Shown: positions 46,312 through 57,950, counted from the first letter of the stretch. The stretch is DNA of 64,000 bases from Plantago ovata (GCA_028274465.1 CM051457.1:63302899-63366898); one strand, 5' to 3'. The notes: generated from the letters alone by a model not told the origin. Numbers and translations: made by a program.

Positions 46312-46455
46312 ACACTATCTGTGACAGACTAGGAAACGTGATTAGAGACAAACTAGGAAAGCAGAGAGAGAGATTAAAAAGGAAAACTAAAACTAATAGA
46401 ATTAGGAATCTAAAGCTGAAAATATAAACAAATTAAACAGAAAAAAGGAGTATAG

Positions 46456-46474
46456 TCCCCGGCAGCGGCGCCAA
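46456..46474 (-). other. Primer-binding site of element D
   Basis: The minus strand reads TTGGCGCCGCTGCCGGGGA next to the 5-prime LTR. It is close to the Asp-tRNA primer site of Athila-type and related Gypsy elements, and unlike that of A and C, so D belongs to another lineage. Confidence 0.8.
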
Positions 46475-46476
46475 TT

Positions 46477-47741
46477 TGATGAACGTGTCAGATTCAGTCA
46501 AATAAATTTGTAAGTAGCCAAAGGCAATCCACAACTACAACGAAAACCGTAGTGTAGTAGTAGAATGACTCGAGTGTCGTTCTCTCAGGACTATAACTAG
46601 CTTTATCTATTTAACAAGAAAATATATAACAGCAGATAGAAAGCAATATGGGGTTTTCAAGCAGATAATGGAGATTGGTGATAGTATGGTCCTTCTTAAC
46701 ATAATGGGTCGATAATCATGCATAAATTCCTCGGTCTTGCATAGATATCTTTGAATCAATCTTGTGTCCTGTTGCAAGTATTAAGCACTACGAAGATAAT
46801 ATGGGTCTGACTTGTCAACAACTAACGTCCTATTGTGTTCCGTAATCATTCAACACTACGAAGATAATTGGTCTGATTGGTCGACAAGTGTCCAAATGTG
46901 CATAATGATCAATACAACATACGAGAATTTTGGTTTCAACTGATCAACGAAATAAAGCAATGACACGGAGTATAATGCGCGATATAGCCATTAGCATGAT
47001 TATCTTCCCTCGCTAAGAATTCACATACTACCACCAATGATAAATTTAGCTACTCATAATAGGCATGCAATCAATAGCAATCATAGAAGAAAACATATTG
47101 AAAGAAGAATAAAATAAGTAGATAAAAGTTGTAAGATACAAAGTTACCGAAGGTTGTCAATCTCCGGATGATTGCGATCCTACGCGCTCCAATCTGCTAT
47201 GAAAAATTATCCCCTAAGCTATGGAACTCCCAGGACAGGCCCCGGGAAGTTCCTACCTAAAACTATAGAGAGAGGTGAGAAAGTAGGCTTGGAAAGATAT
47301 GATTTTCGGAGAAAAACTTGAGCTCTATATATAGGCCCCGAAATATCTATGGGGCGGTTCGCCTGGTGCTGGGGCGGTTCGCCCCCCAGTATTTCGCGGA
47401 ATTTCCGCGTTTTTCGACGCGGATTTGGATTTCTTCACCTTTTCGGACTCGGTTTCAGACTTCTAATGGCCTTCTAACCTCCAGATTCGACCCCTAGACT
47501 CCAAATCCTATCCGGAAACCTTCAGATACTCCAAATAGGCCTCTGGAACACCAATTCCTTGTAGACTTCAATATAAATGCCCGTAAATCTCCGAATTTCA
47601 ACCAAAACCTGTAAAATAAAATCTAAAGGGAAACGTGACACTATACTAATAAAATGTACTAAAATATAGCTAAATTAACATAGAGGATAGCTAAATTAGG
47701 TGAAAAAGACTCGAATGAAAGTGCAAAATACACATTCATCA
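46477..47741 (-). repeat. 5-prime LTR of element D
   Basis: A 1265-bp copy with roughly 25 substitutions relative to 39517-40799. It has two GGGGCGGTTCGCC units (47351 and 47371) and a TATA at 47323-47337 on the minus strand. Confidence 0.92.
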
Positions 47742-47891
47742 GGGTGGTTTGAAGAGAGGTTTGTTAAAAAGAAAACAAGTTTGATGACATGATTCACCTT
47801 CCTTTTTCAGTGACGACCCTTGTGGGGGTGGTTTGGAAGGAGGTTTGCTGCAAAATAGAAATCGTGTTCGATGGTTATGGCGATATGTTTT

Positions 47892-50800
47892 TCAGGAGTA
47901 ATATCTTCTGAGGTTCTTTATGTTCCAAGGTCGAAGAAGATCATTACCGTCGAGGTCTTGTAGTCTGTAGGATCCGTTCGACAGGGCCTCAGTTACTCGG
48001 AAAGGACCCTTCCACGGCTCTTGAAATTTTCCTACCTTTTCCAGTATGTTCGCTTTTCTCAACACTAGGTCTCCCACATTCAAATCTCGCTTGATCAAAT
48101 TCTTGTTGTAGGCCTTGGTCATCATGGCCTGATACCTCAAAATTCTGACTCTTGCTTCTTCTCTTTTTGCATCCACCAAGTCCAACTCTAGGGCCCTTGC
48201 TTCGCCATTCCGCTGAGGCTCGTACTCCTTTACTCGGAACGTTTCGACGGCAATTTCACAAGGGATGACTGCTTCAGATCCATACACTATACAAAAGGGG
48301 GTTTCCTTTGTAGCCGTTCTTTGAGTTGTTCGATAGGCCCACAAGACTCCGTGGAGCTCTTCCACCCAGTTTGACTTCGACTGTCCTAGACGCTTTTCGA
48401 GGTTATGGACAATGGTTCGATTCGTGACCTCTGTCATTCCGTTAGCTTGGGGGTGACCTACCGAAGTAAAGCTTTGTTTGATCCCCAACTCGGCGCACCA
48501 CGCGCGAATCTTTTTGCTTGTGAACTGAGTCCCGTTGTCCGATGTGATGACCCGGGGCAATCCGAAACGGCAAACTATATTCCTCCAAATGAAACTTCTT
48601 ACCGCTTCTTCGGTAATTTTTGCGACGGCTTCGGCTTTGACCCATTTGGAAAAATATTCGACTGCAACTATTAAGAACTTCTTCTGGCCAGCCGCGGTAG
48701 GGAGCCTTCCTACTATGTCAATTCCCCATCTATCAAATGGGCACGAAATGGGAATGGGCAATAGTGGCTCTCCAGGAGCTTTGGTCTCTCTGGCGAATCT
48801 CTGACACTCATCGCATTTTTTGAAGTAAACTTTCGAGTCTTTGATGATCGTTGGCCAATAGAAACCTTGTCGTCTGACTTTTTGTGCGAGGGCTCGCCCT
48901 CTTGAGTGATTCCCACAACTTCCCGCGTGTACTTCTTCTAGAATGGCTTGAGCTTCTTCCTTACTTACGCATTTAAGGTGAGGTCCATCGAACGATCTTT
49001 TGTAAAGATCAGCTCCATCCCAGATGAAGTATTGCGCTCTCCTGCGTAGCCTTCGAGCTTCTATCTTGTCGGAAGGGTAAATCCCCCGCTTATAGAGCTT
49101 GATGTCCGTCAACCATTCGTGACCGGCATCGGACCTTTCGATGGTGTTGATTTCGAGTGGTCTTTTTCTCTTCAACTTGTTCTCACCTATGGCCGGTTGT
49201 TGAACCGTCATGAGGGTGATCTGTCGAGTAGCTATTGTTTGGGAAGAGCTACCGAATCTTGCCAAGCCATCGGCGACTTTGTTCGCCGTGCGAGATATTT
49301 GTGATATTTCGACACTTTGGAACTTCGATGTCATATTTTTCAGTTCGGTCAAGTAGAGCTTCATGGGTTCTTCCTTGGCTTCGAAAGCGCCCAAGAGTTG
49401 CTGCGCTACTAGTTGGGAGTCGGTGTACAAATGTACGTGCTTTGCTCCTCCTTCTAATGAGAGTCGAAGGCCTATGAGGACGGCTTCGTACTCCGCTTCG
49501 TTATTTGTTGCAGGAAAAGGGAGCCTAATGGCGAAGTTGAGTTCCGTTCCCTTCGGGTCCGTCATATGGATGCCCACTCCTCCTTGTCCTCGAGTAGACG
49601 ATCCGTCAACGTATAGCTCCCAACGTGGTTCCATGTTCGAGCCCTTTTCAAAGTCTTCGATAGTGTGCACCCAACTTATTTCTTCTTTGACTCTGAGGAA
49701 AAAATCCGCTACGACTTGGGCTTGCTTCGACTTTGGTGCTTGGAATTCGATGGAGTATTCCATTAGTTCGATCGACCATCTCACTAGTCGGCCCGATAAA
49801 TCCGGATTCCCTAAGATCCTTTTCAGAGGTTGTGAGGTGAGAACCACTACCTCATGTGCTTGGAAGTAGGGTCGAAGGCGTCTTGCGGCGAGCACCACGC
49901 AATAAGCGAGCTTCTCGATATCTAGATAATTGATCTCGGCCTTGGTAAGGACTTTACTCAAGTAGTAGATGGGATGGTGTGTGCTTTCTTCCAGTCGAAC
50001 CAAAACGGAGCTGATGACTTCTTGCGCTATAGCTACGTGTAGATAAAGCACATCTCCTTCTTTGGGTTTGGAGAGTAGTGGGGGCTTGGCCAAGTGTTCC
50101 TTCAAGCTTGCGAGGGCTTTTTCATTTTCTTCTCCCCATTCGAAGTTCTTGCTATTTCGTAGGACTTTAAAGAAGGGCAAACTTTTTTCTCCGGACCTTG
50201 CTATAAATCGACTCAAAGCAATGATTCGACCCACCAACTTTTGGACTTCATTGATGTTTCGAGGGCTTGGGAAGTCTAAGATGACTTTGATTTTATCTAG
50301 GTTCGCTTCGATACCTCTCTGAGTAACCATGTACCCGAGGAATTTCCCCCTTTGACCCCAAAGGCGCACTTGGAAGGGTTTAGCTTCATCCTGAACTTCC
50401 TTAAGATTTCGAAGCACTTTGAAAGGTTTCGAACGTGATCTTTAGCTTCGATGCTTTTAACTAGCATATCGTCAACGTACACTTCCATGGTCTTTCCGAT
50501 TTCTGACTCGAACATCATGTTGACGAGGCGTTGGTATGTGGCTCCGGCGTTCTTTAGCCCGAAAGGCATGACTTTGAACGAGTAAACACCCGAATGCGTG
50601 ACAAAGGCGGTTTTGTCCACGTCTTCCCGGGCCAATGGAACTTGGTAGTAACCTTGGAAAGCATCCATGAAACTCAAGCGTTCGGCTCCTGCTGTTGAGT
50701 CTACCAATTGATCGATTCGAGGCAAGGGGTAAGGATCCCTCGGACAGTGTTTGTTGAGGTCCGTGAAGTCATTGCACATTCTCCATTTGCCTTTTCCCTT

Positions 50801-53701
50801 GCTGACTAGCACCACATTGCACAACCAATCTGAGAATTGAGTGGGGTGGATATGGCCAGCCTTCAAAAGCTTGGCGATTTCTTCATCTATGATCAGGTTC
50901 TTTTCTCGGCTAAAACTCCTTTGTTTTTGGATGATAGGCTTGGCTCTCGGATTTACGTTGAGTCGATGGACCATGATACGGGGATCGATGCCTTGAAGGT
51001 TAGTGGTTCCCCACGCAAATACATCCGAGTTTTGCCTGAAGAAGAGAGATAATGCTTGTTCGAGCTCCTCGGAGAGATCCGCGGCTATCTTGGTCGTTCG
51101 ACCCAAATCATCATCGAACAAATGGATGCTCTTTACCTCCGAACATGGTTCGAGGTGCTCTCCTTCGTTCGAGGGTCCTTCTGGGAAATCCAATTCATCT
51201 CTCACCACCATACACTGTCTCTTTCCTGAAGGGGATCCTTCTTCACTCCCCTTTGGCCGTTCGAGTGAAGGAGGGTTGTTCACGGTTGATGCACAGTAGC
51301 ATTCCCATGCTTCCTTTGGATCTCCTTTGACTTCTCCTACGCCCTTTTCCGTAGGGAATTTTATCTTCAGATGGTAGGTGGAGGCTACTGCTTGAAATTG
51401 GTGAAGCCCCGTACGCCCGAATAGAACATTGTATCCCATGGGCGTATCCACAACTACGAATTGGCTTTGGTGTGTAGCCTTGCAAGGGTTCGACCCTAAG
51501 GAAGTTAGTAACCAGATCATTCCTAGAGGCCTAACGACCGCTCCTCCGAAACCGGAGAGTTCTGTCGAAATGCTTTCGATACCCTTGTGTTTGATCCCCA
51601 TCTTTTTTAAGGTGGCAGTAGTAATCACATTCACTGAACTCCCGGTGTCAACCAAGACCTTCCTCACTGGATAACCCGCGATAGTCATGGATATGACAAG
51701 GGGGAAATTGGGATTTTGGTTTCGCGTGGTGCTTGGATGGGGGATGTCCGAACTATCGAAAGTTAAAGCGTGGCTTTGGAGTTCGATGCTCCCTACATTG
51801 AAGGTGGGTGTTCCTTCGGCGTAAGCATTCCTCATCCTTCGAGCCGTTTGATCCCTTTCTCGTCGAGAATCGCCTCCCGTCGGTCCTCCCGCAATATATC
51901 TGATCTCATCATATATCGGCTTGTTATCTGAGTTAACGTGCTCTTCTAGGCGATTTTCTCGGGCCTCTTGAAACACTTCTGATTGCATGGGCAAGGGTGG
52001 CCTGGAAAGGGACGGTCGAACTACTTCTGATTTGCGCCTCTCTATTAGTAGAATAATCATGACACCGTTGGGTTCTTTGTACTCTTGAACATACCCCTCT
52101 CGAACGATTCGATCTAACTCCGCCGTAAGTTCGATGCACTTGTCGGTATGGTGACCGTTTTGCTTGTGGAACTTACAATACTTGTTCGAAGCTTTCGTGG
52201 TGTTGGTTTCCTTGTGCTTCCTGGGCCATCTTAGGAATGACTCCTTTTCGATAACAGAAAATACCCTACGTTGGGGGTACTTGATCTGCCTGGGGTTTTT
52301 TCGAGGGAGTTTTCTATCGCCGTAGTGATCTCTTTCCACCTCTCTTGTTGGAGCAGCAATTTCCTTTCGAGGGGACCTTTCTCTAGCCCTATCCGGGGAT
52401 ATTTCGAAAGCTAACTTGGCCTCTTTGATCATCCTTTCTTCTTCTATATACTTGTTCACGATATTAGAAAGCCCTTCGGCCGTGTCGGGTTTTTCCCGAG
52501 AGACTTCCAATGCAAGGGCTCTGTTTCGAGTGTTGGTGAATAGGGCCTTTCTTCGGAAGTGCATGGGATGGTCTTCCACTTGAAGTGCCACGGCATTGAA
52601 TCGTTGCCACCACCTTCGAAGGGGTTCATCTCTCTTTTGTATGATATCTTGCAAACAACTACTAGCTTGACAGGATTTTTTATAATCCGTGAAGTGGCCG
52701 AGAAAGGCTCGAACAAGATCAGAGTAGGATCGAATGGATCCTTGGGGCATGTTGTAATACCATTCCGTGGATACTCCTTCGAGGGTTCCAGGAAAGACTA
52801 TGACCATGTCCCGTTCATCGTGTCCATAAGTTTGCATCATGTTTTCAAACTTCACCCTGTGCTCATGGGGGCAAGATATCCCCGCATACTTGGGTAGGTC
52901 TTTGGGAATCTTCCGACCCGTTGGGATCGAATGGGTCATTAACTTGGACGAGAGGGGGTTGGGTGCTAAGCCTCTCCCTCTTTTCGGGTCATCCTGAATT
53001 GAGGTGGTCCTTTGGTACTCACGGGTCTCTTTTCGGGTGTCCGTTTGGTGGCGGGTCCTTTTTTCCTTCCGACTTTCTTGCTTCTTGCGGTCATGATCTT
53101 TTAGAAGGTCCTCATACTTTCTCCTTTTCTTCTCGAGGTCTTTTCTCTCCGAGTCCGAGGATTCACTCTCCGACCGATATTCGCTGTCCTCTGGGATAGT
53201 ATAGACGGATGTTTGCTTGGGCCTCTTATCCCCTCGAACATGTTCTCGACCTTTCGGGTCTCCCGCTCTAGTTCGAGTTATTAGTTTCAAACTGTTTGTG
53301 GGGGTCTTTTCACTGCTTTGTGGGGTGGCATAGGTATGCTCCCGGCTTCTTCCATTGGACGGAATTGGTTGTTTGGTATGGGCAGAGGTGCTCTCTTGTT
53401 GCTTCTCCAGTGGTCTTCGGGTTTCTACGTATGTCTCGCAAACCGATCGCATCAAGTCCTTGAGATGACTCTCAGTGAACATCACGGAGGGTTCCGTCGG
53501 CGGTTCCGGTTGGTCGGGATTCTCTCCCGATTCACCCTCCGAGTGGGAGGTCACGACGGTAAGGCCAGGGGGGATTTCATCGGATTCCAACTCCGAGATT
53601 CTGTCAAGGTTATCGATGTTGGTCTCTTCCGTTGTTTTTGTCGTCTGATCTTCTTTGCTCCTAGTGGGTGCTCCCGGTGTTTTGATCTTCCGCTTCACCA
53701 T
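47892..53701 (-). pseudogene. Gag-pol region of element C
   Basis: Starting MVKRKIKTPGAPT just inside the primer site, the region encodes a Tat-type polyprotein. A charged N-terminus is followed by gag (KDLPKYAGISCPHEH, MPQGSIRSYSDLVRAF) and a CKFHKQNGHHTDKC nucleocapsid-like motif. Then come aspartic protease (VLVDTGSSVNVI), reverse transcriptase (DWLCNVVLVSKGKGKWRMC, YPLPRIDQLVDS, VYVDDMLVKS) and RNase H (LYVDGSSTRGQGG, NNEAEYEAVL). Integrase has a zinc-binding HHCC segment ending [10 protein letters not shown] and a core with DRWGIDIVG and TSDNGTQFT. All expected enzyme motifs are visible. There is about one break, so it is treated as a fossil. Confidence 0.9.
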
Positions 53702-53720
53702 GGCTTCTTGTCTCGAGTTC

Positions 53721-53736
53721 CCACAGACGGCGCCAA
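53721..53736 (-). other. Primer-binding site of element C
   Basis: The minus strand reads TTGGCGCCGTCTGTGG two bases from the LTR. It is the same primer site as in element A, evidence that A and C belong to one lineage. Confidence 0.82.
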
Positions 53737-53738
53737 GA

Positions 53739-54318
53739 TGATGAGGATAAATACGGTCTAACGATCTACGTCATCATCTCTCAACCCATGAGAGCTTGTG
53801 GGAGGAGTATTGATAGAACTTGGAAGAACTCGAGCACCTGCAATGAAGGGGAGTTAATGGGGAGGGGACTGTAGAACGACCTACCGGAGTTAGGTCGTCT
53901 AGCAACTTAATGTGTTGGAGAAGAGGGAGCATTATCAAGTATGTGTGTAATAAAATTGACCCAAGCATAATTAATGACTACATATATATAGTAGGATACG
54001 TTTCGTGGGTCCCTCAAGGCGGCGGCTCCTTTAAGACCGGGACAAAGGCTTCGATAGATATGAGGTTGTCCTCTTATGGGTTCGAGGGTCCATGACGGTT
54101 CGAGGGTGTGGCGACCACAACATCCTTTCTACTAGTGGAGGTGAAAACCGGTTCAATGCTTACATGTCTAATGCGAGTTCGACCTTAACGGGCAAGGGGC
54201 GAACACCGGTTCGACACTCACTAGTCCGGGGTGAGTTCGACCTTATCGGGCAAGGGGCGTACACCGGTTCGATACTCACTACTTGTCGAAGGGCTTAGTT
54301 ACCTTTATCCCCATATCA
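53739..54318 (-). repeat. 5-prime LTR of element C
   Basis: The same length as its partner, with about nine substitutions. It has the same 58-bp U3 repeats (54145-54290) and a TATA at about 53980-53992 on the minus strand. Confidence 0.93.
53980..53992 (-). promoter_or_regulatory. TATA box of the element C LTR
   Basis: The minus strand reads CTATATATATG in the middle of the LTR, upstream of gag and downstream of the 58-bp U3 repeats. The corresponding box is near 34414-34426 in the other LTR. Confidence 0.55.
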
Positions 54319-54352
54319 GGCACGAACTGAGGTTGGACGCTCAGTTCGTGCC
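54319..54352. other. 13-bp-arm hairpin at the element C insertion point
   Basis: GGCACGAACTGAG (54319-54331) and CTCAGTTCGTGCC (54340-54352) pair around an 8-base loop. The first five bases are the target duplication of element C, so C integrated at the edge of this palindrome in the CACTA subterminal region. Confidence 0.75.
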
Positions 54353-54818
54353 TGTCCACACCCGAGTTCGTGAGGTTTAGCTAAGGATAGATTTTATCCG
54401 TGGCTCGTTTAGCCACGGATAATTTACTCGTGACTAAACTGGCTGACTGTTTTTAAAAAAATAACCAAAAAGAAAATTAAATGTAGTAACGGATAGATAC
54501 TATCCGTGGCTAACCTGAATGATAGGCCCGATCGGGTTTCTTCTTCCTCATTTCATTTTCCGCCAATTTTTATTAAACCCCAAATTTCTTCTTCATCAGC
54601 CACCACACACTCGAGCCACCACCACCACGTCGACACTGTGCCACCACACGTCGTCAAATCGTTCTCTCTCCCTCAATGGTTGTCTCTGTTCCACTCTTCT
54701 CTCCTCCTCTAGTTACCCACGGATCGACACCACCGCGGCCACCACTCCGTCTCCACCGCCACCACCACTCCGACTCTTCTCCGTCTCCACTACTCCACCA
54801 CCACTTCTTCTAGCTAAG

Positions 54819-55854
54819 GTATGTAAGAATCACATAATCACTAAACTCTAAAATTTGAGTGTTTTCATTATTTTTATATTTACATAGCAATATAAGTTTA
54901 ATTTCAAGTTTAATTAGCTTAATGTAGCTTAAATCTGTAATTTATGTAACTTAGATTAATTATTTAATTTATGTTAATGTAGATTAATTATGTGAATTAG
55001 TTTAATTATTTATTTAATTATTCTGATAATTCTGTTAATTATGAAAATTAATTTATTTATTTAGTTTACTTATTCTGTTAATTTTGGATTAAATTATTTT
55101 AATTGGATTAATTTTTATTCAGTTTTACTTAAATAAATTAAATCTGGAAATTATAGAAATTAATTCTGATAATTTTTGCTTAATATTGTTTAATTAGTTA
55201 GTTAATTATGGAATCTAGTTAAATGAATTTAAATTAATCTAAATTAGTGGATTGATTAATTTTGGTTAAGTTTTTAGAACATTTTTATTACATATTGATA
55301 AAATTGGATTAATATGGATTAAATTGGACCTTGGATTTCATTTGATAAGTTAAATTGGACATCTGAAAACGATTTTGGACCTTGGACATTGGACTTCATT
55401 TGATAAGTTAGGAGATAACAATAGATTTAACCAAGCAGAACCCCTTGGTCTTGCGTTGTGAATCATTGTAGTATGTATCGCAACAACATCATTTCGGTAC
55501 ATGTGTAATTTCAGTCATTCTCATTGCCTGGATAAGGACTTTGAATGAATGAGCGGTGGTTATGTACTTGGAATGATGGTTAATATGGAGAGAGGTATTG
55601 TTGTTGTGTTATATAGGGTTGGTGGTTATAATGGAACCAAGTACGGTTATTATGTGATCACATGAAACCGTCCTTGACTTCCATCATAACCACCAACTCT
55701 TTCATATAAGCAGCACTATCTATGTCCTTTAACTTTGTTTCTAGGTAGTAGTCATTGTCCTCTGTATTACGTATTATTGCTTTTGAATTAAATATGGTAT
55801 GCATAGTTTAAAACCATACATATAACGTGTTTGTTGTCTTTTGTTATTATGCAG
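54819..55854 (+). other. Candidate leader intron of the CACTA gene
   Basis: CTAAG followed by the strong donor GTATGT at 54819, and an acceptor TTATTATGCAG ending at 55854, two bases before an ATG. The 1036-bp interior is very A/T-rich, as plant introns are. The upstream leader (54510-54818) is Pro/Ser-coding-like CCACCA-rich sequence. Confidence 0.55.
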
Positions 55855-55856
55855 CT

Positions 55857-56081
55857 ATGCCTCGACAACATCCCTACCCTAGATCGCCACCAAGGCAACC
55901 TACACACTTGGGTACCCCGCCGACAGGAGGGTCAGGCACGGAGGTAGAGGACCCGCCTGATGCATGGAGCCCACCATGCAGCCAGCTTCCACGTGCATCC
56001 CCGGGCGGGAGTGATCGTACTCACGTGTCAGAGACCGACTCTACGGGCTCGAGCCGGGGTTCTTCTTATGGTGGTTCGTAG
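55857..56081 (+). CDS. CACTA-associated short protein, N-terminal part
   Basis: Starts MPRQHPYPRSPPRQPTH after a candidate 5-prime UTR intron and runs 74 codons. It is rich in Pro, Gly and Ser with no folded domain, like the N-termini of CACTA accessory proteins. The following 80 bp look coding-like in another frame (a Trp/Glu-rich stretch before a GTAAGT donor at 56166), suggesting a frameshift in an originally longer first coding exon. No transposase domain is present. Confidence 0.4.
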   Translation: MPRQHPYPRSPPRQPTHLGTPPTGGSGTEVEDPPDAWSPPCSQLPRASPGGSDRTHVSETDSTGSSRGSSYGGS

Positions 56082-56165
56082 ACAGAGGACGACGGGTGCC
56101 CCGTGGATTGGTTTCCAGGTCAGAAGTACAACGGCCTGGAGGTCTTGCACTGGCATGGGTTGAAG

Positions 56166-56729
56166 TAAGTTCTGAATGATCATAACATTATTAGATTGAT
56201 ATTGTTAATTATGTTGTTTTAGTAAACATACATTTAACTCTACTTAACATTGTTAAGGTTCATGTATGATACAACTCCTTAAAACTCTTCTCCAACTTAC
56301 CTCCACTTAACTCCCAAAAAACTCGTACTATTCCCATTGTGAATTCTTATAACACAATTTTCAGAAAACCAATTATTACCCCATCCACTAGATCTCTCCA
56401 CCACTTGTACCAATTATTTTCTTTTTACCAACCCCCTTTATCAACTCAACACAATCTATCAAACTCCCATACTTAGATTCAATTATTTCAATCCACAAAT
56501 ATACCGGCCCTTGGAAACGTTTTCACATCCACCTTTCAAAAAGTGCTAAATTAAAGTTCTCCAAAATTTTCAACCCCAAACCATCCTCTTTCTTAGCTTC
56601 ACAAACCCTTTCCCAATGAAATTGTCTTTTTCTCTTTATCTAAACCCCCACCCCACACAAAATTCCTCTACAACCCAATCGACTCCGATCCTTAGCAACG
56701 GTTTTTGGAATTTTAAAGAATGACAAACA
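56166..56729. other. Unassigned stretch, C-rich on the plus strand
   Basis: No gene supported. From about 56280 the plus strand is strikingly poor in G and rich in C and A, with many CCAC and CTCC words, possibly an untranslated or satellite-like remnant of the CACTA element. Confidence 0.3.
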
Positions 56730-56737
56730 GTAAATTG

Positions 56738-57942
56738 CTATGTTTTAAAAAACGGATCGGACCGGACGGTTGGACCGATCAGACCGTGGAAGCCGGAAGT
56801 TGTCGGCCTAAAGTCACCATATAAACGCTATAAAGCCGGAGGTCCCAGAACCGGAAAAAACGGTCGAAAAGCGGCAAAGCCGGTGAACCGTAAAACCGAT
56901 GAACTGGCGATTTTTCCAGTTCTGGGGTTAAATTGTAAAAAAAAAGGGGAAGGGTTTTTTTTATGTACAAAACAGGTCAAATCATAGGGATCCTGATGCA
57001 ATTTTCTTGATCTGCCTCGTTTTCTCTTGCTTCTGCTCAACCTTCTCGATTTGCCCTGTTTTTCAGTTTTGCTCTGCGTTTTTGTGGTACTCATTTTTTG
57101 GATTTTTATTTTAATGAAGAATATAAAGTATGGAAAAAATTGATAATTGATCAATGGAGAAGGTATAAAGCTACGAATTATCTATCAAATCTGATCTGAT
57201 TATTAGGGAATTGAATTGAAGAAGAGGAGGAAAGAAAAATAAGATACAGAGTCAGAGACCTAGAGAATACGGTTGATGGTTGAAGAAGAGAAGGGAAAAT
57301 TATGATTGCACATTACATACTCTCTCTCTTATCTTTTGCCTTATATATCATCATTAATTTATTATATTAACTATATTATTATTACTTTATTTTTTATTCA
57401 CAATAACATATTAAAAGCCTTAAAGGTGTAATAATTGTGCATAATAAGATACTTAATAATGTGGGTAGAAATTTTGAACTTCAATAAATAAAATTAAAAT
57501 TAAGGTAGTTAGTATTAATATTATACTCCCTCCTATCTTATTATTTAGTTGTCACTTTATAAATTTTGCTATAATACAAATAGTTGTCACTTTAAGTATA
57601 ATGATTGATAATATTAGGTTTAACTCTCTTTTATCCCTATATTCACTACTATCAATACAATATTATATTAATATTAATAGGCTTTTGAGAATAATTTTTA
57701 TAACCACAAAGCTAATAAAAGCTAGTAATAAGTCCTCCTTAATATGTGTGAAATTCGTAAAGTGACAACTAAATAAAATAAGAGGAAGTATTATTTAGAA
57801 TGTAAATAAATATATATAATATATTATTATAAAGATATAACGGCTCAATCCGGCTCACGATCCGGTTGAAACGGTCGGACCCCGATCAGACCTTTTTCTG
57901 GTGTGGCCGGCTTAATCTCCGGCTCCGTTTTTTAAAACATAG
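56738..57942. mobile_element. 1.2-kb hAT-like non-autonomous DNA element
   Basis: Perfect terminal inverted repeats CTATGTTTTAAAAAACGGA and their complement at the right end are flanked by an 8-bp target duplication GTAAATTG (56730-56737 and 57943-57950). The ends are rich in CCGG and CGGACC words in both orientations, giving a strongly foldable structure. No transposase frame is visible. A Stowaway MITE sits inside it. Confidence 0.75.
57526..57788. mobile_element. Stowaway-type MITE
   Basis: Inverted ends CTCCCTCCTATCTTATTA and their imperfect complement ending GAGGAAG are flanked by TA dinucleotides (57524-57525 and 57789-57790). CTCCCTC ends and TA duplications are the hallmark of Tc1/mariner-related Stowaway elements. 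Inner repeats TTTAGTTGTCACTTTA extend the terminal pairing to over 30 bp. Confidence 0.8.
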
Positions 57943-57950
57943 GTAAATTG

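Larger units (their letters stand above)
39517..47741 (-). mobile_element. Element D: gag-protease-only LTR retrotransposon inserted in element C
   Basis: LTRs at 39517-40799 (1283 bp) and 46477-47741 (1265 bp) and a perfect target duplication GGGTG (39512-39516 and 47742-47746). The LTR length difference comes mainly from one extra 20-bp unit in the left copy. On the minus strand: primer site of the Asp-tRNA type, one long gag-protease frame, then 3.4 kb without recognisable pol. No RT, RNase H or integrase motif is seen, so it should depend on a relative for copying. The layout matches non-autonomous LTR elements that keep only gag. LTR divergence is about 2 percent by eye, well under 1 My at 1.3e-8. 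The coding frame looks whole. Confidence 0.9.
34173..54318 (-). mobile_element. Gypsy Tat-type element C, inserted in a CACTA element and carrying D
   Basis: Two 580-bp LTRs (34173-34752 and 53739-54318) and a perfect target duplication GGCAC (34168-34172 and 54319-54323). On the minus strand: primer site, gag, protease, RT, RNase H and integrase. A long non-coding stretch contains element D. A plus-strand (antisense) gene lies at the far end. Without D the element is about 11.9 kb. RT before integrase marks Ty3/Gypsy; the large size and antisense gene point to the Tat lineage. LTRs differ by about nine substitutions by eye (1.6 percent), roughly 0.6 My at 1.3e-8. Gag-pol looks nearly whole, with about one break. 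Confidence 0.93.
54353..56165 (+). mobile_element. CACTA element continuation right of C
   Basis: Subterminal repeats of ATCCGTGGCT and AGCCACGGAT run to about 54515. A leader, intron and short coding region follow. The opposite terminus is not recognised, so the extent to the right is uncertain and the element is probably truncated. Confidence 0.6.
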
